Notes: generated from the letters alone by a model not told the origin. Positions 1 through 6,527 are shown, counted from the first letter of the stretch. The stretch is 7,659 nucleotides of DNA from an uncultured Sutterella sp. (GCA_905213905.1 CAJMKD010000060.1:1-7659), one strand, 5' to 3'. Numbers and translations: made by a program.

Positions 1-2
1 CA

Positions 3-2708
3 GCAGGCAAAATAGACGGCGGAACTTTTGTCCGTGAAAAGGATGGTGCTGACGGCATAACAGTTTCCTTTGCCGGCGGCGAAGAAGGCATCACAATCAC
101 CGGCGGAACCTTCAAGTCGTCCAATCCGACGAATGTCGTCCGCGACAACGGCATCGAAATGACCCGCGGCTACAACATCGGCCTTGTTCAGAAGTGGACA
201 GCGGACAACAAGCCTGCGACCTCCACCGGAACGGATACTTCTGGCAAGCCTATCTACAACTACTACACGGAGCAGGATATCCGAGATATCTTCGCCACCA
301 ATGACGAGGAACTCATTCGCAAGGCATTTCTCTCTTCGGACTCCGAAGAACTGACGGAAGAAGAAGCGGCTGCCATTCCGCTCCCCACGCTTGAAGAAGC
401 CCTTGCGGCACTTGAAGCCAAGAATGCCATGGACAAAGCCATTTCGCTCGATGCCTGGCAATTCACAGCCGATAAAGGCGACATCACGGTTGCCGGCGGC
501 AACTTCGAATTCAATTCGACGAACGGCGCCACCTTTCAAGCCGCAAACGGCAAAATCATTTGGAACGGCGGCAAGCTGACGAAGACGCTTGGCGGCGGCA
601 ATGTCAATATCCACGGCGTCAACGGCATTGATATTCTCAGCGGCTCCATCCGTGTTGAAGGCGCCGATGCTCAGGGGCCTTATGCGCAGAAGTATGACAA
701 CAGAAATCGACAGGACCGCGACCGCTGGACTTTCGGCCAATACCTCTACCTGCAGACGGGCACCACAGATGGCAGAGAATACGTCAACCTGAAGGACGTC
801 AACTTCGGCGACGGAAATTCCAATCCCGAACTCTATTTCTCTGAAGGTCAGATTTTCGTGATCGCCGATACCTTCAATCTGAACAGCGGCACGTTTACCG
901 TCGAAGGCAACTACCGTTCCACACTGCTGACCGGCGCGGCCACGAACGGCATGGTGCTGAACGGCGCAACACTGTCAATCAAGACTGGCGATGACATTTC
1001 CCGCAACGGCATCGACTCGGCTTCGATGACAACATTGAAGACCATCGTGAAGAATGGCGTGCTGAATCTTGAAAATGCACAGGTGTTTGCGCCCGGCAGC
1101 GCCATTGAAGGCGGCACGGTCAATCTCATCGGCATCAGTGCATTCAGCGGAGCAGCGGAATCTGCAGCTTCTGCAGGCGACATCACGATTTCCGGCGGCA
1201 CCGTCAACGTCTCGACAGGCTCCTTCATTGGCGCCATTAAAGGCGATTCCCGCAGCTATTCGCCCTACGTGACCAATCAGGGCAATATTTCGATTTCTGG
1301 CGGCAACCTCAATTTCGACGTAACGGCCCCTCTTGAAGGCAACAAGCTTGTTGTGGGCTACAACGGCATTGATATGAGCCAGGTGCCCAACATCGGCGGC
1401 ATTTATTCGACCTCCGAAACAGGCACAATCAACGTCACCGGCGGCAAGTTCGCATTCAACACCGGCGCTCTGGCTGCGGGTGAATACACGGCGGAAGGGT
1501 TTATTGAAGCGGAAAGCGGCAATGTCCAGATTGCCGAGAGCGTACGGAATGTCGATACCCTCTTCTATTCCGCCGCCATTGCCGAAAACGGCGATCTGAC
1601 GCTCACGGTTAATGATTCTGCAGAAGCTCTCACCGCCATCACCGGCGAGAAGTTCGTTGCCGACAACGCTGCCGCCTTCGGCGCCATCGCAGCGACGGGC
1701 TCCGGCCTTGCTGCCGCCCGCATCGCAGAAATCTGGCAGACGGCGGATGCGGATGATGCCGCAGCCAACGCCGCCATCGCCCGCGATCTTCGCGACATCA
1801 CGAACCCGGGTTCCGCGGCCGGCATGTTCGGCATGAAGAACTCGGCCGATGTCATCGGCGCTGAAGTCTTCAATCAGGCCTCCCTCGCCACGGGCGTCTA
1901 CGACAACACCACCGGGAAGCGCATCTGGGGCACGGCTGTGGGCGACTGGGGCCGCGTGAACGGCAACTCGGACTTCGACATCGATACGGCCGGCGTCGTC
2001 TTCGGCGCAGACCATACGTTCGATCAGGCGGTTCGAGCGGGCTTTGCGTGCGGCGCTCTCCATACGTCGAGCGACGGCGAAGGCGCCAAGTACACGGGCG
2101 ACTCCTACTGGAGCGGCATGTACGGTTCGTGGAAGCTCCCGATGAACTTCCCGCTCGTTCTCGATGCCGATGCGCTCTACGGCTGGACCGACGGCGACAT
2201 CGATACGTCGCTTCTCGGCCATTCCGGCTCCGCCGACGTCGACGGCGACGTTATCCGCGTGTCTGCGCACGCGAGCATGCCGTTCGAACTCTCCGTCGCT
2301 TCCGTCGTGCCCTATATCGGCCTCGAATGGACGCGCGTCTCGCAGGACGGCTACACGGCCGGCAGCCTCGGCCGCTCTGTTGACTCGCTCGACGAAGATG
2401 CCCTCACGATGCCGGTCGGCGTGAAGTTCGTGAAGACGATTGAAAACGGTTCCGCCTCCTTTAAGGGCACGATGGATATCGCCTACGCCCGCGACCTTAC
2501 CGACTTTGATCCGCGCGTCACAACGGCGTACGGTGCTGCGGCTTTCGACAGCGAATCCGCAGACATCGGTGAAGATGCGTTCCGCTTCGGCCTCGGTGTT
2601 GATTGTCGGATCGGTCAGTCCTGGACCGTCGGCGCGAAGTACAAGCTCGAAGTCCGCGACAACTACACCGACAACGTCGTGAAAGGCCAAATTTCGTACC
2701 TCTGGTAA
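3..2708 (+). CDS. Type V autotransporter, 5' end outside window
   Basis: The reading frame is open from the first complete codon (base 3) to TAA at 2706-2708. The ATG at 159 is therefore internal, and the signal peptide and true start lie upstream of the window. The visible part is 901 residues. The passenger carries a recurring beta-helix-like motif, roughly I-x-[IV]-[ST]-G-G-x-[FVL]-x-[FV], encoded near 87-117, 480-515, 1179-1211, 1284-1319 and 1426-1461. An acidic, alanine-rich, probably helical stretch interrupts it at 270-428. An Ala-rich helical linker (about 1680-1890) leads into a C-terminal translocator of about 270 residues (about 1890-2705) with alternating hydrophobic and aromatic strands ending ISYLW. 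A terminal aromatic residue is the usual outer-membrane barrel signature recognised by the BAM complex. By family knowledge, the barrel anchors in the outer membrane and the passenger is surface-exposed. The passenger's ligand or activity cannot be read from sequence. The style fits the large autotransporters of Sutterellaceae (inference). Confidence 0.88.
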   Translation, partial: AGKIDGGTFVREKDGADGITVSFAGGEEGITITGGTFKSSNPTNVVRDNGIEMTRGYNIGLVQKWTADNKPATSTGTDTSGKPIYNYYTEQDIRDIFATNDEELIRKAFLSSDSEELTEEEAAAIPLPTLEEALAALEAKNAMDKAISLDAWQFTADKGDITVAGGNFEFNSTNGATFQAANGKIIWNGGKLTKTLGGGNVNIHGVNGIDILSGSIRVEGADAQGPYAQKYDNRNRQDRDRWTFGQYLYLQTGTTDGREYVNLKDVNFGDGNSNPELYFSEGQIFVIADTFNLNSGTFTVEGNYRSTLLTGAATNGMVLNGATLSIKTGDDISRNGIDSASMTTLKTIVKNGVLNLENAQVFAPGSAIEGGTVNLIGISAFSGAAESAASAGDITISGGTVNVSTGSFIGAIKGDSRSYSPYVTNQGNISISGGNLNFDVTAPLEGNKLVVGYNGIDMSQVPNIGGIYSTSETGTINVTGGKFAFNTGALAAGEYTAEGFIEAESGNVQIAESVRNVDTLFYSAAIAENGDLTLTVNDSAEALTAITGEKFVADNAAAFGAIAATGSGLAAARIAEIWQTADADDAAANAAIARDLRDITNPGSAAGMFGMKNSADVIGAEVFNQASLATGVYDNTTGKRIWGTAVGDWGRVNGNSDFDIDTAGVVFGADHTFDQAVRAGFACGALHTSSDGEGAKYTGDSYWSGMYGSWKLPMNFPLVLDADALYGWTDGDIDTSLLGHSGSADVDGDVIRVSAHASMPFELSVASVVPYIGLEWTRVSQDGYTAGSLGRSVDSLDEDALTMPVGVKFVKTIENGSASFKGTMDIAYARDLTDFDPRVTTAYGAAAFDSESADIGEDAFRFGLGVDCRIGQSWTVGAKYKLEVRDNYTDNVVKGQISYLW

Positions 2709-2750
2709 TTAAAAACAACGATCTCCCTGATCGGGAGACCGAATAGGCAT

Positions 2751-2780
2751 GCGGCGCTCCTGCCAAAGAAGCGCCGCTTT
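2751..2780 (+). terminator. Probable terminator after autotransporter
   Basis: A perfect 8-bp stem, GCGGCGCT (2751-2758) with AGCGCCGC (2770-2777), encloses an 11-nt loop and is followed by only TTT. It lies about 40 bases after the autotransporter stop. A second small hairpin, TCTCCC/GGGAGA at 2722-2738, precedes it without a T-tract. The short T-tract makes this a moderate call. Confidence 0.5.
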
Positions 2781-2856
2781 CGCGGTTAATGGCCTGCAGA
2801 CTCTTGCTGAGATGCCGTGTCATCGGGCCATTTGACAAACGCGCGTATCGTTGAGA

Positions 2857-2877
2857 CCGGAACTCCCGGCCGCTAGC
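2857..2877 (+). repeat. Left terminal inverted repeat of the IS
   Basis: This 21-bp end begins CCGGAACTCCC. It pairs with the reverse complement of 4916-4936 at 19 of 21 positions, with mismatches at positions 12 and 15. Similarity stops immediately outside, which sets the element boundary to within one or two bases. Confidence 0.85.
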
Positions 2878-2927
2878 CTAAAAACCGATTGACGCAACGC
2901 AAAAAGACCTGAAAATCTTTTCGTAAC

Positions 2928-2968
2928 CCCGCGATTTTTCTAAAAAGACAAATCGCGGGATTTTTCTG
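2928..2968 (+). terminator. Rho-independent terminator inside IS left end
   Basis: A perfect 10-bp stem, CCCGCGATTT (2928-2937) with AAATCGCGGG (2950-2959), has a 12-nt loop and is followed by ATTTTTCTG. It lies inside the element but upstream of the transposase promoter. It would therefore stop transcripts entering from the flanking DNA, such as autotransporter read-through, without affecting the element's own promoter. Protection against impinging transcription by such structures is known in other insertion sequences. Confidence 0.75.
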
Positions 2969-2970
2969 AG

Positions 2971-2979
2971 TGGTATAAT
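2971..2979 (+). promoter_or_regulatory. Extended -10 promoter for transposase
   Basis: TGGTATAAT is a perfect extended -10 element (TGn followed by TATAAT), located 33 bases upstream of the chosen ATG. About 17 bases upstream the sequence falls in the terminator stem and has no good -35 match, which fits an extended -10 promoter. This is a sigma70-type signal and differs from Bacteroidota promoters. Confidence 0.65.
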
Positions 2980-3000
2980 ATCACCTAAATCTTGATAAAT

Positions 3001-3005
3001 GGGAG
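3001..3005 (+). promoter_or_regulatory. Ribosome binding site that sets the transposase start
   Basis: GGGAG ends seven bases before the ATG at 3013. The in-frame TTG at 2992 lies upstream of this site and has no equivalent of its own, so 3013 is the better start. Confidence 0.7.
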
Positions 3006-3012
3006 CTACCAA

Positions 3013-4920
3013 ATGTCTCCGCGAAAATCTGTAAACACGGCCCAGGGTTTTGTCGATGCGGCTACGGGCCTCAAGTGGCATCTGCTCATTCGCACCAATC
3101 GTGCCTACGGTTATCGGTACGTAGCAGTCGAGCGAAATCAGTGGGTGCGCGAGCTCAAGCAGCCGCGCGTTGTCGAACGCCAGCAAGTTGGCCGCCTGCT
3201 CGATACGAATGAAATTCAGGTGACGCCCGCGTTCCTGGAGCGATTCCCGCAGTTCAAAGGCATGTCGTCTCTCTTCTATTGGGATCACCGACTGCTCAGT
3301 CGAGCCGAATACCTCAAAGCCAATCCCGACGCAGAAAAGCAATGGTCGGACATTGAAGAAGCAGCGCGCAAAGCGGCTGAAAAGCAAGCGGAAGCCGAGC
3401 GTCGACAAGCTAACGGCGAAGCCCCCGAAGACGAGGAAGAAGAACCGGAAAAGCTCCCCTTTCTTAACTGCGGCACATGTTGGGCCGGCTGGCAGACGCT
3501 CATACAGTCAGGCATCCTCTCTGACTTGACGACAGTTCTTGGCGCGGAGGACGGCCTCTTCATGGCACAGCTGGCGGTCTATGTTCTTGAACAAGGCATA
3601 ACGATGCAGAACTTCGAGGACTGGGCCATTCAGACTGGCATGCCCAAGCTGAAACCTCAGAGCGGACAGCGCATTTCAGAGATGTTGGCGCGCATCGAGC
3701 GCTCGCATATCGACAACTACTTCAAGCGCCGCTATGCCGCATGCAAAGAGAAAACCGCGAAGCGGCCAAACAGCGCCGTGCAAAGTATGGGCAGCGGCAT
3801 GCTGCTGGCCTTTGACAGCACAAGCATCAGCACGTATTCGAACACCATCAAGATTGCTGAATATGGGCATGCCGAGCAGAATCCGGAACTTAAGCAGGTG
3901 AATTTGCTGCTGGTGTGTGACGAGCTGACCGGTGAAGCTGTCTATGCCTACGAGTACAACGGCTCGATCAACGACAAGGGCAGCATGGCCCCGATCCTTG
4001 ACCACATGGAGGCTTCAGGATTCGATCTTAAGAACGTCACCATCGTCAGCGACCGCGGCTACAAATCAATGCTCAACACGCAATGCCTGCTGGATAAAGG
4101 CGCGAACCTTATCCAAGGTCTCAGCATCGACGAGGACAGCGTTAAGAAGCTGCTTCGAAAGTATCGAGATCGCTTGACTGATCCGTTTAAGGCGGACGAC
4201 AAATACGACATCGTCGGCTACACGCCGACGGATAAAGCAGATCAAGAAGTCTGGCGGAAAAAGGATCAGACGGATGTTCGTGTGTTCATCCACCTTTACT
4301 ACAACGAAGTGGTTCACGACCTTGAGATCAAGCGCCTACGCCATGACGTAGCCAAAGTGCTCGAGCTGAAGCGAGATGGGAAAGCCATCGACCCAGACCT
4401 GTGGCGTCGAACGACCAAATTCATCATCAGCAGAGAAATCGAAGAGAAGGGAAAGAAAAAGGTCTGCTGGGGAAAGAACGAAGGCGAGATGCGCAAGGCC
4501 GAGTTTGCAGGCTACTTTGCGATTCGAACCAATCTCGTGATGGCGCCGATGCAGGCTTTTGAGCTTTACAGAGATCGGGGCATCATTGAAGGTTCATTCC
4601 GCGAAATGAAGGCGCTCAATGATTGCGATCGCCTGCAGGCGACAGAGACAACCTATACGGGGAAACTCTTTCTGTACGTCTTAGCCCAGTCGATTCGCCG
4701 GATCATGCAGATCAAAGCAAGACGCCTGGCGATAGAAAAACCGGAATACCAGTTACCTAATTCGCTTGAGAAGCTCTTTGCGCGAGTCAACGGCGTCAAA
4801 GCCTGCCGGCAGGGCAAGAGCATGATTTGGAAGGTTGAGATGCTCACCAAGACCCAGCGCCGCGCGTTCGAGGCGCTGGGGGTGCCACTCCCGACCGGCC
4901 GGCACTACTTTGGGTGCTAG
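3013..4920 (+). CDS. DDE transposase, IS4 superfamily (IS1634-like)
   Basis: This 635-residue protein catalyses cut-and-paste movement of the surrounding element. The first catalytic Asp is D268 in LLAFDSTSIS and the second is D347 in IVSDRGYKS. The third acid is E526 within the IS4 signature Y-(2)-R-(3)-E-(6)-K, seen as Y519, R522, E526 and K533. The roughly 180 residues between the second Asp and the Glu match the insertion domain typical of this superfamily. The N-terminal part (residues 1-105) probably binds the terminal repeats. It is followed by a charged segment at about 107-151 (Ala/Glu/Lys-rich, then a run of Glu) that looks like a coiled coil plus acidic linker. The start at 3013 is chosen because GGGAG precedes it; an in-frame TTG at 2992 is possible but lacks a ribosome site. 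The TAG stop (4918-4920) lies inside the right terminal repeat. No frameshift or missing catalytic residue is seen, so it should be functional. Confidence 0.92.
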   Translation: MSPRKSVNTAQGFVDAATGLKWHLLIRTNRAYGYRYVAVERNQWVRELKQPRVVERQQVGRLLDTNEIQVTPAFLERFPQFKGMSSLFYWDHRLLSRAEYLKANPDAEKQWSDIEEAARKAAEKQAEAERRQANGEAPEDEEEEPEKLPFLNCGTCWAGWQTLIQSGILSDLTTVLGAEDGLFMAQLAVYVLEQGITMQNFEDWAIQTGMPKLKPQSGQRISEMLARIERSHIDNYFKRRYAACKEKTAKRPNSAVQSMGSGMLLAFDSTSISTYSNTIKIAEYGHAEQNPELKQVNLLLVCDELTGEAVYAYEYNGSINDKGSMAPILDHMEASGFDLKNVTIVSDRGYKSMLNTQCLLDKGANLIQGLSIDEDSVKKLLRKYRDRLTDPFKADDKYDIVGYTPTDKADQEVWRKKDQTDVRVFIHLYYNEVVHDLEIKRLRHDVAKVLELKRDGKAIDPDLWRRTTKFIISREIEEKGKKKVCWGKNEGEMRKAEFAGYFAIRTNLVMAPMQAFELYRDRGIIEGSFREMKALNDCDRLQATETTYTGKLFLYVLAQSIRRIMQIKARRLAIEKPEYQLPNSLEKLFARVNGVKACRQGKSMIWKVEMLTKTQRRAFEALGVPLPTGRHYFGC

Positions 4921-4936
4921 CAGCTGGGAGTTCCGG
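4916..4936 (-). repeat. Right terminal inverted repeat of the IS
   Basis: Its reverse complement starts CCGGAACTCCC and matches the left end at 19 of 21 positions. It contains the last codons and the TAG stop of the transposase gene, so coding sequence and transposase recognition site overlap here. Confidence 0.85.
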
Positions 4937-4938
4937 AT

Positions 4939-4977
4939 AAAAAAACCGGACTGCTTGAAGAACATTTAGCAGTCCGG
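4939..4977 (-). terminator. Distal minus-strand terminator of the porin gene
   Basis: Read on the minus strand, CCGGACTGCT (4977-4968) pairs perfectly with AGCAGTCCGG (4955-4946) around a 12-nt loop and is followed by seven T residues (4945-4939). On the plus strand no T-tract follows, so it acts on leftward transcripts. Its T-tract ends two bases from the insertion sequence. Confidence 0.8.
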
Positions 4978-5005
4978 AAGATGAAAAAGACCTTGCTGTC
5001 TTGAG

Positions 5006-5046
5006 AAAAAATTAGAGCGCTGCGCCCTCGCACACAGAGCGCAGCG
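5006..5046 (-). terminator. Proximal minus-strand terminator of the porin gene
   Basis: On the minus strand, an 8-bp stem, CGCTGCGC (5046-5039) with GCGCAGCG (5025-5018), has a 13-nt loop and is followed by TCTAATTTTTTCTC. It begins 15 bases after the porin stop, the usual place for an intrinsic terminator. It forms a tandem pair with the hairpin at 4939-4977. Confidence 0.75.
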
Positions 5047-5061
5047 TCTCTTCGCTAAAGG

Positions 5062-5769
5062 TTAGAAGCGGTGAATCATGCCTGCCATGACTTCAACAGC
5101 TGCGAGGCTGTCGTCATCGGCATGCGTACCGTGGATCTTGCCGAGGTCGGCCTTCGTGTAGGAACCGGCGGTATAAACCGTGGTGCGCTTCGAAAGGTCG
5201 TACTGATAGCCAAGAGCGATACCGTACTGTTCGTAGTCGTTGGCGTTGTTGACAACGCATTCGCCATAGCGATAGCCAAAGTCAACCTTGAAGAGACCGC
5301 CAAAGGCCGGAACGTCAGCACCAAGCGTAGCGGCATAGCCGTCGATATAGCCCGTGTTCATGCTCCAATCCTTGAAGGCACCCGCCATGCCGGTTGCCGT
5401 CGAGTTGTCAGAGGCCTTGATGCGCATGTGGCTGTTGTATTCGCCCGTGACATAGACCTTCGCAACCTGGAAGTCATACGTTGCACCGGCGAGGACGTTG
5501 TAGCCGTCCTTCTTTTCACGCCAGTCGATCGACGAACCCGTGCCGCGCGGCAGGCTGGACCAGTTGTTCCATTCACCGGCAAGCAGGAGGCCGAGATTGC
5601 CGTAGTTATAGGTCAAAGCGATTTCAGCATTGCGGTCAGCGGAGCTCTTGCCTTCAACAGCCGTGGTGTTGTTGCCGTGCTTTTCCTTCGTATCGGGCTG
5701 GAACGAATACTGGGCGTGCAGCTGCAGGCCGTAGAATTCAGGCGAACGATACGTGATCGTGTTGTCCAT
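5062..5769 (-). CDS. Gram-negative general porin, N-terminally truncated at the chimeric join
   Basis: This is the C-terminal part of a trimeric diffusion porin of the outer membrane, the Burkholderiales OmpC-like type. Visible features are the RMDNTITYRSPEF segment, amphipathic beta strands with regular aromatic girdles (YGLQLHAQYSF, VYVTGEYN, KVDFGYRYGE, YGIALGYQYDLSKRT), and the terminal MIHRF ending in Phe, the barrel-assembly signal. About 235 residues follow the ATG at 5769, whereas porins of this family usually have about 350-400 residues with a signal peptide. The ATG is an internal Met: porin-like sequence in the same frame (GGWGSHTGGKFFHVGDWGR) continues upstream to roughly 5800-5828. 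Beyond that the sequence belongs to the acetyltransferase gene in another frame. The signal peptide, first strands and promoter are therefore missing. Two terminators follow the stop. As assembled the fragment could not be exported and is best read as half of a normal porin gene. Confidence 0.85.
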   Translation of the reverse strand: MDNTITYRSPEFYGLQLHAQYSFQPDTKEKHGNNTTAVEGKSSADRNAEIALTYNYGNLGLLLAGEWNNWSSLPRGTGSSIDWREKKDGYNVLAGATYDFQVAKVYVTGEYNSHMRIKASDNSTATGMAGAFKDWSMNTGYIDGYAATLGADVPAFGGLFKVDFGYRYGECVVNNANDYEQYGIALGYQYDLSKRTTVYTAGSYTKADLGKIHGTHADDDSLAAVEVMAGMIHRF

Positions 5770-6523
5770 GCGGCCCCAATCGCCGACGTGGAAGAACTTG
5801 CCGCCCGTATGCGAGCCCCAGCCGCCCGAGCATACGCAGCATGTAACGGTTGTCGAAATTGGTGTCGACGCGCATACTGCCCGTGCCGCGCCCGCACGCC
5901 ATCGCTTCGACGCGCCGCATGAACTCCGTCGCCACCCCGCGGCCTTTCTCGCCGTCGGTCACCGCCATGCGGTGCAGTACGACATAGTCCCCGTCGGTGA
6001 GCCAGGCCCCTTCGATGGCGTCGTAGGCCGGTTCCCCGTCGAATACCACCGCGCCGTAGGCGACGACGTTGCCCTGGGCTTGGGCTGCGGCCGCTTTTGC
6101 TGCCTGCGTCTCCCGCGTCTCCAGTGCTTCCTGCGTCTCCCGCATCTCCCGCGCTTTGCGTGTTTCTTCCGTCGCTTCCGTCGCCTCTTCCGTCGTCGCT
6201 GCCGTTTCGTCGGCGCCGGATCCCGTTGCGCCGGCCTCCCCCGTGTCCGTTATTTTCCGCGCGGCAGCCGTTTCCGGACGGAAACCCGCAGCCCCCGTGC
6301 CGTCGCTTCCCCGCGCTTCGGGGCTCTTTTCCGCCTCCGGTTTCTCGAAGCCCCATCCGTAGCCGCAAGCGATGTCGTGTCCGATAGCGGCCGCTGCTGG
6401 ATAGCCGTCCTGCCATTGCAGGCTTCCCAGTGCCCGCATCTGCGCCTGCGCCTGCCGGATGATCTCCATGATGCGCGCCGCGTCGGCGGGGCGGGCGCGC
6501 CGGAACACTAATTTTTCGTCCAT
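5738..6523 (-). CDS. GNAT-family N-acetyltransferase, C-terminus lost at the chimeric join
   Basis: The N-terminus (residues 1-50, FRRARPADAARIMEIIRQA, then LQWQDGYP) has the beta1-alpha1-alpha2 pattern of a stand-alone GNAT protein of the kind common in Bacteroidota. Residues 151-165 (NVVAYGAVVFDGEP) and 180-190 (YVVLHRMAV) are core strands. GEKGRGVA (191-198) is the acetyl-CoA pyrophosphate loop, with Lys where Arg or Gln is usual. RVDTNFDNRYMLRMLGRLG (218-236) is the C-terminal strand and helix motif. Between strands 2 and 3, residues about 55-150 form a long low-complexity insertion rich in Glu, Thr, Ala and Arg. After about residue 236 the family would continue with some 25-30 residues (usually LGFxYCG and a final strand). 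Here the frame instead runs into porin DNA and ends at TGA 5738 with an unrelated basic tail. The acetyl acceptor is unknown. The start at 6523 is the first ATG of the domain. There is no Shine-Dalgarno sequence, as expected for Bacteroidota. Confidence 0.75.
   Translation of the reverse strand: MDEKLVFRRARPADAARIMEIIRQAQAQMRALGSLQWQDGYPAAAAIGHDIACGYGWGFEKPEAEKSPEARGSDGTGAAGFRPETAAARKITDTGEAGATGSGADETAATTEEATEATEETRKAREMRETQEALETRETQAAKAAAAQAQGNVVAYGAVVFDGEPAYDAIEGAWLTDGDYVVLHRMAVTDGEKGRGVATEFMRRVEAMACGRGTGSMRVDTNFDNRYMLRMLGRLGLAYGRQVLPRRRLGPHGQHDHVSFA
5797..5836. other. Join between proteobacterial and Bacteroidota sequence
   Basis: Left of this interval the minus strand encodes a Burkholderiales-type porin. 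Right of it, in a different frame, it encodes a Bacteroidota-type GNAT enzyme. Both proteins are interrupted here: the porin lacks its N-terminus and the enzyme lacks its C-terminus. The interval holds a direct repeat GCCGCCCG (5800-5807 and 5821-5828) and a 7-bp inverted repeat CGTATGC/GCATACG (5806-5812 and 5830-5836). The exact base cannot be fixed because the sequence is plausible in both frames over about 20-30 bases. Confidence 0.7.
6104..6200. repeat. Imperfect short tandem repeats inside the GNAT gene
   Basis: On the plus strand, variants of CTGCGTCTCCCGC and TTCCGTCGC recur several times (for example near 6107, 6131, 6167 and 6176). Read as protein on the minus strand they encode EATEATEETRKARE and RETQEALETRETQ. 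The pattern suggests that repeat expansion created the low-complexity insert. Confidence 0.55.
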
Positions 6524-6527
6524 ACGG

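Larger units (their letters stand above)
2857..4936 (+). mobile_element. Complete insertion sequence, IS4 superfamily (IS1634-like)
   Basis: A 2,080-bp element is bounded by imperfect inverted repeats and holds one full-length transposase gene. The left end (2857-2877) and the reverse complement of the right end (4916-4936) share 19 of 21 bases, including the outermost CCGGAACTCCC. The bases just outside differ (TTGAGA on the left, ATAAAA on the right), so no target-site duplication is visible. An internal terminator and an extended -10 promoter sit between the left end and the transposase gene. The assignment to the IS1634 group rests on transposase length, the YREK signature and overall organisation; a search against an IS reference set would settle it. 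The element appears intact and potentially active. Confidence 0.85.

Noticed and set aside
159..161. ATG at 159 as the autotransporter start
   Set aside because: The same frame is open back to base 3 with the same repeat style (for example GITITGGTF), and no ribosome site precedes the ATG.
1179..1461. Repeated ITISGG-type motif as a possible DNA repeat array or CRISPR
   Set aside because: Spacing is irregular and conservation is at the protein level in frame; these are beta-helix coils of the passenger.
975..2690. 571-codon open frame on the minus strand antisense to the autotransporter
   Set aside because: It lies entirely within the plus-strand barrel and passenger, whose strand and domain features are clear. 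The translation is Arg/Ala/Gly/Asp-rich with no domain, and its length is explained by the GC-rich codon pattern of the sense gene.
2832..2860. Perfect TTGACA (2832-2837) next to the IS left end as a promoter
   Set aside because: No -10 element lies 16-18 bases downstream; the expected position reads into CCGG of the terminal repeat.
2878..3408. 176-codon minus-strand frame at the IS left end
   Set aside because: It is antisense to the transposase N-terminus and overlaps the terminator and promoter; it has no recognisable domain or ribosome site.
5071..5922. 283-codon plus-strand frame across the porin and the join
   Set aside because: It is antisense to the recognisable porin, has no domain, and spans the chimeric join.
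5753..6511. 252-codon plus-strand frame over the GNAT gene
   Set aside because: The translation is Arg/Pro/Phe-rich low complexity, antisense to a gene with recognisable GNAT motifs.
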